11,205 nt of DNA from B4-G1 sp964393895. Lineage in GTDB: Bacteria > Chloroflexota > Anaerolineae > B4-G1. Both the position numbers and the translations under genes were made by a program. Shown here piece after piece: positions 6,317 through 11,205 of the stretch. The notes beneath the pieces were generated by a model, which was given only the letters and a program-made list of their open reading frames with translations, was not told the DNA's origin and did no database searches. Where the stretch lies: contig CAYMWP010000145.1 in assembly GCA_964393895.1 (NCBI GenBank), positions 1 to 11,205 on the forward strand. Direction: 5' to 3'. How positions within the stretch are numbered: position 1 is the stretch's first letter; each line of letters starts with the position of its first letter.

Positions 6317-8557
6317 ATGATATTCCACAACTTGTTTCGACGCAAAGAACGCACGATTCTCACGCTGCTGGGCATCGCCACCGGCGTGGCCGCCATCATT
6401 GGGCTGGGGGCGATGGCCGATGGGCTGCAGGCCGGCTACACTTCGATGGCCCGGGGCAGCCAGGCCGACCTGGTGCTCAGCCCGGCCGGCGCGATGGACA
6501 TCACAATGGGCAGCGTCGAGGAGGTGGTGGCCGAACAGGTGCTGGCCTGGCCCGAGGTCGCCGACGTGACCGGCATGCTGGTGGGCAACGTGCAAGCTGA
6601 GGACTCGGCCTACTTTTACATCTTTGGCTACGATCCGCAGGGTTTCGCCATCGAGCATTTCAAGATCGTGGACGGACAAAGTCTGGGCGAGGCGCGGGGC
6701 GCGCGCGGAAAGCCGTGCCTGCTGGGCCGCGCCGCCGCCAAGAGTCTCGACAAGGGCGTGGGCGATACGTTGCACGTCACCGGCGGCGCGTTCCGCATCG
6801 TCGGTATCTATGAGACGGGGGATGGGTTCGAGGACGGCGGGGCCGTCATCCCCCTGCGGGAGGCCCAGACCATCCTGTTACAGCCGCGCCGCGCCTCGAC
6901 GTTCTACGTCCGCCTGCGCGATCCCGAGGGCGAGGCCCGGCTGCGAACGCGGATGGAGCGGTATTTTCCCGACCTGCTCGTCTCCACCACCGCCGAGTTT
7001 GCCGACCGGCAGTTGATGATTGATATGATGGCAGGATTCGCCTGGGTGATCTCTGGTCTGGCTATCGTCATCGGCGGAGTGGTGATGACCAACACGCTCT
7101 GGATGTCGGTCTTTGAGCGGACGCGGGAGATCGGTCTCTTGCGGGCGCTGGGCTGGCGGCGGGGGCAGGTGCTGCGCCTGATTTTGGGCGAGTCGCTGGC
7201 GCTCTCCCTGCTGGGGGGATTGGCGGGCATCGGCCTGGGGATAGCGTCGGTTTATCTGTTGGGCGGCTCTCTGGGCTATTTCAGTGTGCTGGGCACGCGC
7301 TTTTCGCCCGCGCTCTTTGCCCGCGCCATCGTCACCGTGATCGCGCTGGGGATGGTGGGCGGCATCTATCCCGCCCGCTGGGCCAGCCGTCTCTTGCCGC
7401 TGGAAGCGTTGCAATACGAGGGGAGCAGTGGGACGCAAGCCACCCTACGATTACCCGGCGGAATGACTGTCCGCAATCTGTGGCGGCGGCGGACGCGCAC
7501 GACTCTGACCGCGCTGGGGATCGGCGCGGGCATTGCCGTCATCGTCGCTCTGGGCAGTCTCTCGGCGGGATTTATGGATTCCTTTAACAGCCTGGCGATG
7601 GGGGATAATGCCGATTTGGTCGCCGTCGAAGCGGACGTCTCCGACATGGGGTACAGCACGATTGACGAGCGGGTCGGCGCGCGCCTGGAGACGCTGCCCG
7701 ATGTGGAGTCGGTCGCTGGCCTGGGCTTTGCCTTTGAGATGTCGGAACAGAATCCCCTGCTCTTTATTATGGGCTACCATCCGCGCCGGTTCGCCATCCG
7801 TCATTTTCACGTCGTCGAGGGCGAGCCGTTGGCGACCAATCGCCAGGTCATCGTCGGCCGCCAGGCAGCGGAGGTGATGGGCGTGGAGGTGGGCGACTCG
7901 CTCCGCATGTTGGACAGCGTCTTTCGCGTGGTCGGCATCTATGAGACGGGGGCGACTTTTGAGGACAGCAGCGTGGTCGTCACCTTGCGGGACGCCCAGC
8001 GGCTGGCCGGCAGGCCGCGTCAGGTGAGTATGTACCTCATCAAGCTGCGCGACTCGGAGCGGGCCGAGGCGGTGCGGGCGCATCTGAACGCTAATTTTGA
8101 CGAGATAGATGTCTCACTCACCGCCGAGTTTGCCGAAAATCTGCCCGATTTTAAGAGCATGGAGATGATGGTGGAGCAGATTTCGTTCCTGGCGATGTTT
8201 ATCGGCGGGTTGGGGATGTTGAACGTGATGCTGATGAGCGTGCTGGAACGAACGCGCGAGATCGGCGTGCTGCGCAGCTTGGGCTGGCGGCGGCGCCAGG
8301 TGATCGGCATGATTTTAGCAGAGGCGTTGGTGTTGGGCGTCGTGGGCGGCGTCTGCGGCATTCTCCTGGGAGTAGGAATGGCGTGGGCGTTTACGCAACT
8401 GCCGGGCGTGCTGGGTGAGATGATCGTGCCCAAGTACAGCATCGAGATATTCGCCCAAGCGCTGGCGGTAGCGCTGGCGACCGGCGGGTTGGGCGGTCTC
8501 TACCCGGCCTGGCGCGCGACGCGCATGCGGCCGGTAGAGGCGCTGCGGTACGAGTGA
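6317..8557 (+). CDS. ABC transporter permease with two MacB_PCD-FtsX modules (permease 2)
   Basis: This 746-residue paralogue of permease 1 follows it with abutting codons (TAG 6314-6316, ATG 6317-6319). It has no strong ribosome site close to its ATG, so translational coupling and matched synthesis are likely. It has the same architecture: module 1 at 1-368, module 2 at 381-746, coupling segments FERTREIGLLRALGW (266-280) and LERTREIGVLRSLGW (643-657), and ends LEALQYE and VEALRYE. Its first module resembles the first module of permease 1 (MIFHNLFRRKERTILTLLG against MIFKNLFRRKGRTILTLLG). Its second resembles the second (RLPGGMTVRNLWRRRTRT in both). The two proteins may act together as a heteromer with the ATPase encoded at 9920. 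Each already holds two modules, so a single chain could instead be the functional unit and the pair could serve different substrates. Confidence 0.92.
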   Translation: MIFHNLFRRKERTILTLLGIATGVAAIIGLGAMADGLQAGYTSMARGSQADLVLSPAGAMDITMGSVEEVVAEQVLAWPEVADVTGMLVGNVQAEDSAYFYIFGYDPQGFAIEHFKIVDGQSLGEARGARGKPCLLGRAAAKSLDKGVGDTLHVTGGAFRIVGIYETGDGFEDGGAVIPLREAQTILLQPRRASTFYVRLRDPEGEARLRTRMERYFPDLLVSTTAEFADRQLMIDMMAGFAWVISGLAIVIGGVVMTNTLWMSVFERTREIGLLRALGWRRGQVLRLILGESLALSLLGGLAGIGLGIASVYLLGGSLGYFSVLGTRFSPALFARAIVTVIALGMVGGIYPARWASRLLPLEALQYEGSSGTQATLRLPGGMTVRNLWRRRTRTTLTALGIGAGIAVIVALGSLSAGFMDSFNSLAMGDNADLVAVEADVSDMGYSTIDERVGARLETLPDVESVAGLGFAFEMSEQNPLLFIMGYHPRRFAIRHFHVVEGEPLATNRQVIVGRQAAEVMGVEVGDSLRMLDSVFRVVGIYETGATFEDSSVVVTLRDAQRLAGRPRQVSMYLIKLRDSERAEAVRAHLNANFDEIDVSLTAEFAENLPDFKSMEMMVEQISFLAMFIGGLGMLNVMLMSVLERTREIGVLRSLGWRRRQVIGMILAEALVLGVVGGVCGILLGVGMAWAFTQLPGVLGEMIVPKYSIEIFAQALAVALATGGLGGLYPAWRATRMRPVEALRYE

Positions 8558-8573
8558 GAAATGCAAACATAAC

Positions 8574-8619
8574 AACGGATTTAGAATAGAACGGATGGCT
8601 GTGTGAGACAAAATCCGTT
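8574..8619. repeat. Repeated AACGGAT elements, direct and inverted
   Basis: AACGGATTT (8574-8582) and AAATCCGTT (8611-8619) are perfect 9-bp inverted repeats. A second AACGGAT lies at 8590-8596, 16 bp after the first. Its version extended by the preceding G, GAACGGAT (8589-8596), pairs with ATCCGTTC (8613-8620). A partial ATCCG follows at 8629-8633. The spacing allows two alternative hairpins or a cluster of protein sites in the gap between permease 2 and the adaptor. No known regulator motif is recognised. Confidence 0.5.
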
Positions 8620-8633
8620 CCTTTCCCAATCCG

Positions 8634-8665
8634 CTGTAGTGCTTGTGGACGAACACAAACTACAG
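8634..8665. promoter_or_regulatory. Long hairpin just before the adaptor gene
   Basis: CTGTAGT (8634-8640) pairs with ACTACAG (8659-8665), and TTGTG (8643-8647) pairs with CACAA (8654-8658). This gives a 12-bp stem with a two-nt bulge (GC, 8641-8642) and loop GACGAA. It is followed by TTTATAAAAAA. It could be a weak terminator that partly separates permeases from adaptor, an operator, or an RNA-stabilising stem. A promoter reading is also possible: TGGACG at 8646-8651, a 16-bp spacer, and TATAAA at 8668-8673. Initiation from it would fall on the ribosome site at 8678, which argues against it. Confidence 0.4.
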
Positions 8666-8677
8666 TTTATAAAAAAC

Positions 8678-8693
8678 GGAGGTAATGACGATG
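8678..8693 (+). promoter_or_regulatory. Ribosome site that sets the adaptor start
   Basis: GGAGG (8678-8682) is only 2 nt from the ATG at 8685 but 8 nt from the in-frame ATG at 8691. The later start gives a standard lipoprotein signal beginning MKKNILGG, so 8691 is chosen. Confidence 0.7.
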
Positions 8694-9884
8694 AAGAAAA
8701 ATATTCTTGGAGGATTGGTGGTACTGGCTTTGCTTCTCTCCGGCTGCGGAGGGAGCGCGGATGAGACAGCGACGCCGGAGGCGGAGATGGAATACACCCC
8801 GGTGGTCTCTCCTACGGGGGAGGTGGTGCCAGCGATGTGGGCCACCGTCAGCGCGCAGACCGGCGGCACGGTGCTCGAGGTGCTGGTGGAGCCAGGGGAC
8901 GAGGTCACGGCCGGCGATCTGTTGGTGCAGATCGATCCCACCGACGCGCAATTGGCGGTGCAGCAGGCGGACGCGGCGCTGGAGACTGCTCAGGCTCAAC
9001 TCTCGCTCCTGAAGGCCGGCCCTCGCCCAGAGCAGGTCGCCGTGGCCGAGGCGCAGGTGGAGGCGGCCCAGGCCGCGGTCTCTCAGGCCGTCGCCCAACT
9101 GGATCAGATCAAGGCTGGAGCGACGGACGCCGAGATCGCGGCCGCCGAGGCACAGGTGGCGGCAGCCCTGGCAGAGCAACTGGCCGCCCGCCAAGCCCAC
9201 GATCAGACGATGAAGTGTTACGACGTACCGGGCAGCGGCGAGATCTGTCCGTCATTGGGCACGTATGAGGAGCAAGCTCGCTACGCGCTCCACGCCGCCG
9301 ACGAAGCGCTGGCGGCGGCACAAGCGCAACTGGACGCACTGACGGCGGGGGCGGCGGGCCAGCTTCGGGCAGTAGAGGCGGCGGTCCAGGGAGCAGCGGC
9401 GCAGGCCAGCACGGCCCAGGCGCAACTGGACTTGTTGCAAGCGGGGGCCACCGCCGAGGAGATCGCCGTCGCTCAGGCATCTGTGGCGCAGGCGCAAGCC
9501 GTGCTGGAGGCCGCCCACGCATCGCTGGAGCGGTGTGTGATCCGCGCCCCCTTCGCCGGCACCGTCGGCGCGGTGAACGTGCGAGCGGGGGAACTGGCCG
9601 CGCCAGGCCAACCCCTGGTCACAGTGGGCAATCTGGCTACGCTGCGGGTGGAGACCACCGACCTGGACGAGATCGACGTGGCGCGGGTGTCGGTCGGCCA
9701 GCAGGCCACGATCACTTTTGACGCCCTCCCTGAACAGGTTTTCACCGGCCGCGTGACCCGCATTTCACCGATGGCCAAACCTGGCGCGGGCGGGGTCAAC
9801 TATACCGTCGTGTTGGAATTGGACGCGCTCGACCCGGCACTCCGCTGGGGGATGACGGCGTTCGTGGATATCGAGGTGGAATAG
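8691..9884 (+). CDS. Lipoprotein HlyD/MacA-type adaptor (membrane fusion protein)
   Basis: This is a 397-residue surface lipoprotein. The signal MKKNILGGLVVLALLLSGC ends in the lipobox LSGC with Cys19, so the mature protein is lipid-anchored outside the cytoplasmic membrane. The first half of a biotinyl/lipoyl-like domain lies at about 45-90 (GGTVLEVLVEPGDEVTAGDLL). Then come long Ala/Gln-rich coiled-coil helices (about 85-175 and 190-282), the second lipoyl half with RAPFAGTVGAVNVRAGE (285-301), and a beta-barrel (about 315-397). The helices hold four related units with L-x-x-x-[KTQ]-A-G, at about 105, 138, 214 and 246, spaced 32-33 within each pair. The turn between the helices has two Cys, C176 and C186, ten apart. 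Adaptors bridge FtsX/MacB-type permeases to their substrate or an outer channel. No TolC-like gene is in the window, which fits a cell without a classical outer membrane. Confidence 0.88.
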   Translation: MKKNILGGLVVLALLLSGCGGSADETATPEAEMEYTPVVSPTGEVVPAMWATVSAQTGGTVLEVLVEPGDEVTAGDLLVQIDPTDAQLAVQQADAALETAQAQLSLLKAGPRPEQVAVAEAQVEAAQAAVSQAVAQLDQIKAGATDAEIAAAEAQVAAALAEQLAARQAHDQTMKCYDVPGSGEICPSLGTYEEQARYALHAADEALAAAQAQLDALTAGAAGQLRAVEAAVQGAAAQASTAQAQLDLLQAGATAEEIAVAQASVAQAQAVLEAAHASLERCVIRAPFAGTVGAVNVRAGELAAPGQPLVTVGNLATLRVETTDLDEIDVARVSVGQQATITFDALPEQVFTGRVTRISPMAKPGAGGVNYTVVLELDALDPALRWGMTAFVDIEVE

Positions 9885-9908
9885 TGAAACGTAATGCGTG
9901 AAACGTAA
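9884..9908 (+). repeat. Short tandem repeat GTGAAACGTAA x2
   Basis: GTGAAACGTAA occurs at 9884-9894 and 9898-9908, a 14-bp period with ATGC/GGGG-type ends, followed by a partial GTGAA at 9912-9916. It fills the gap between adaptor and ATPase genes and overlaps the ATPase ribosome site (AAGGGGTG, 9907-9914). Its look recalls the short tandem repeats scattered in intergenic regions of some cyanobacteria and filamentous Chloroflexota; that comparison is from memory. Confidence 0.7.
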
Positions 9909-9919
9909 GGGGTGAAGAT

Positions 9920-10762
9920 ATGACGGATGAGATTATCGTCGAGACCCGCGATTTGGTCAAAGTCTACGGCGACGGAGCGCAGGTGCGGGCGCTGGATCGG
10001 GTGAGCGTGCGCATCGAGCGCGGCGAGTTCGTCTCTGTGATGGGGCCGTCGGGCAGCGGCAAGTCTACGCTGCTCAACATGCTAGGCGCGCTCGACCGGC
10101 CCACCGGCGGCACGGTGCTGGTCGGCGGTGAGGACATGGCCCAGGTGCGCGATCTGGACACATTCCGCGCGCGCACCGTTGGCTTTATCTTTCAGTTGCA
10201 CAACCTGATCCCCACGCTGACCGCCCGCGAGAACGTGGAGGTGCCGATGCGGGGCCAGCCTGTCAGAGCGCGGGCGCGCCGCAAGAGGGCCAAAGAGTTG
10301 CTGGAACTGGTGGGGCTGGCGGATCGGATGAAGCATCTTCCCAATCAGCTCTCCGGCGGCGAGCGGCAGCGGGTCGCCATCGCCCGGTCGTTGGCTAATC
10401 AGCCCGCCATCGTCCTGGCCGACGAGCCGACGGGCGACCTGGATTCCGAGAGCGGCATGGAGGTGATCGCGTTGATGCGCCGCCTCAACCGCGAGTTGGG
10501 CACCACCTTTATCGCCGTGACCCACGACCCGGCCGTGGCCCGTCAGACTAACCGCATCCTGATAATGCGGGACGGCAACATTGTGCACAGGCACACAGTG
10601 GGAACGCCTTTCGAGGAGGATTTGGCCGCGTTTCGACGCTCCGATCTGGGCAGGGCGATTCTAGCCGGCGACGAGGGGCTGCTATCTAGCTTTGGCCCGG
10701 ACGAGCGGGCTGCGTTGCGGAGGCTGTTGGAAGGTATAGAGGAGGATGCCAGACACGATTGA
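9920..10762 (+). CDS. ABC transporter ATP-binding protein, LolD/MacB type
   Basis: This is the 280-residue cytoplasmic ATPase that powers the permeases encoded upstream. It has Walker A GPSGSGKST (42-50), Q-loop Gln92 in FIFQLHNLIPTLTARENV, signature LSGGERQR (144-151), Walker B IVLADEP with catalytic Glu169, D-loop GDLDS, and switch His202 in VTHD. The LolD/MacB/FtsE group is indicated by the FQ-x-x-NLIPTLTA-x-ENV segment and the LADEPTGDLDS run. These proteins are normally about 220-235 residues; this one has a C-terminal extension of about 45 residues (from about 232). The extension is rich in acidic residues and Leu/Arg (for example DERAALRRLLEG). ATG at 9920 is 5 nt after AAGGGGTG. All catalytic residues are present, so it should be active. 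One ATPase gene for two permease genes suggests a shared motor. Confidence 0.93.
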   Translation: MTDEIIVETRDLVKVYGDGAQVRALDRVSVRIERGEFVSVMGPSGSGKSTLLNMLGALDRPTGGTVLVGGEDMAQVRDLDTFRARTVGFIFQLHNLIPTLTARENVEVPMRGQPVRARARRKRAKELLELVGLADRMKHLPNQLSGGERQRVAIARSLANQPAIVLADEPTGDLDSESGMEVIALMRRLNRELGTTFIAVTHDPAVARQTNRILIMRDGNIVHRHTVGTPFEEDLAAFRRSDLGRAILAGDEGLLSSFGPDERAALRRLLEGIEEDARHD

Positions 10763-10959
10763 GTGGGTGGTGAGGTGGGCGGGTGCGGCGGCAGTGGCGG
10801 TTCACCTGGTCGCTATGTTCGTGGGGATAGCGTGCGGTTTGCGTCGTCCTCCCCTCGGCTCGGGTTGTGACGTTGGGCGCAGGCGCGCCGCGATCGGTTT
10901 GGTGGGAAAACGGTCGGCCAATTCCTGGGCGAAGGATGCTTTGATCGCGGCAGAATCAC
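10763..10959. other. Poorly assigned region between convergent genes
   Basis: I find no recognisable gene or terminator here. On + a 77-codon frame opens at ATG 10746, inside the ATPase 3' end, with one hydrophobic stretch. Its GGAGG touches the ATG with no spacer, and the tail has no family features. On - the frame 10802-10993 continues plausibly from the lipoprotein start to its right if one base is restored (see that entry). The stretch is G-rich on + near 10765-10800. Confidence 0.3.
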
Positions 10960-11151
10960 TCACCGGGCCGGGATGGTAACTCGCGTCCAGCAATCCCCAC
11001 AGGTCGGCGCTGGTGTGGGAGTTTCCGTTGGCGGCTCAGTGGGAGGCGTTGCGGGAAGCTGCTCGCCGCCGCTACAGCCGCTCGCCACAAGAGCGATCAG
11101 AACCAGCATAAGAAACGGCAAAGGGTTATTTTTCATTTTCTCTACTGTCAT
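10802..11151 (-). pseudogene. Lipoprotein gene on the - strand, probably frameshifted
   Basis: Reading leftward from ATG 11151 (or the in-frame ATG at 11136, which gives a cleaner signal), the protein begins MKNNPLPFLMLVLIALVASGC. This is a lipoprotein signal with lipobox VASGC. A disordered linker rich in Thr/Pro/Glu follows, including TPPTEPPTETPTPAPT. This frame stops at TGA 10960-10962 after about 63 residues. Just before that, at a C4 run on + (10995-10998; G4 in the gene), adding one G would pass into the frame that reads LLDASYHPGPVSDSAAIKAS and runs to TGA at 10802-10804. That frame has reasonable amino-acid composition but no family I recognise. The intact form would be about 120 residues. 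The gap to the convergent ATPase gene would be about 40 bp. A sequencing or assembly error, or a true very short lipoprotein, would explain it equally well. The signal and linker are clear; the extent is uncertain. Confidence 0.45.
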
Positions 11152-11205
11152 TACTCACCATTCGCGTAATCGGCTGGTCAAAAGCTGAATTTCCTGGTAA
11201 GCTCT

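Noticed and set aside
5084..6775. 563-codon open frame on the - strand
   Set aside because: It is antisense to both permease genes and rich in His, Gln and Arg, as expected from a shadow of GC-rich coding DNA. The + frames have clear domains.
8646..8673. Promoter TGGACG-N16-TATAAA for the adaptor
   Set aside because: The start point would fall at about 8680, inside the ribosome site, and the -35 and spacer lie in the hairpin. The evidence is too weak for a separate call.
10746..10979. 77-codon + strand frame overlapping the ATPase end, with a hydrophobic N-terminal stretch
   Set aside because: GGAGG abuts the ATG without spacing, the tail is basic and low in family features, and it lies antisense to a plausible lipoprotein frame. 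It is kept only as part of the unassigned region.
1..11205. CRISPR arrays, tRNA or rRNA genes, transposases and phage genes
   Set aside because: I saw no direct-repeat arrays with spacers, no RNA-gene signatures, and no mobile-element enzymes on either strand.

Overview
The window is GC-rich bacterial DNA. Nearly all of it is one co-directional cluster on the + strand. I think Chloroflexota (Anaerolineae or relatives) is the most likely source. The reasons are the TrmB-type regulator, the acidic and Ala-rich lipoprotein adaptor with no outer-membrane channel beside it, the two-module MacB/FtsX permeases, and a second lipoprotein with a Thr/Pro linker. No rRNA or marker gene is present, so this is an inference from gene content only.

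Layout. (1) Positions 1-204 are non-coding leader with two hairpins and a 22-bp dyad that ends 28 bp before the first gene. (2) 205-1017 is a TrmB-family regulator. (3) 1043-1138 is a 31-codon ORF with a good ribosome site. It looks like an internally deleted third copy of the membrane methyltransferase genes downstream. (4) 1158-4081 is an enzyme block: a soluble class I SAM methyltransferase, two tandem ICMT/PEMT-type membrane methyltransferases, and an aspartate/glutamate racemase-family protein with the atypical Thr/Cys active-site pair. (5) 4085-10762 is an ABC exporter of the MacAB/LolCDE type. It has two adjoining permease genes, each an internal duplication of the MacB_PCD-FtsX module (four modules in all), a lipoprotein HlyD-type adaptor, and a LolD/MacB-type ATPase with a C-terminal extension. 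(6) 10763-11205 is poorly coding on + and holds the start of a convergent lipoprotein gene on the - strand. That gene appears broken by a frameshift.

How it may work. The regulator, four enzymes and exporter sit head to tail with short gaps or abutting stop/start codons. The exception is a 127-bp structured gap before the adaptor. A coherent reading is that the regulator controls a module that modifies a small molecule or lipid by methylation, and possibly by racemisation of an acidic amino acid, and exports it with the four-module transporter. The substrate cannot be read from the sequence. The link between enzymes and exporter rests only on gene order.

The most notable observations are the decayed methyltransferase copy, the two-step duplication history of the permeases, the Tyr-to-Cys change in the second membrane methyltransferase, the Thr84/Cys197 racemase, the structured gap before the adaptor, and the operator-like dyad upstream of the regulator.
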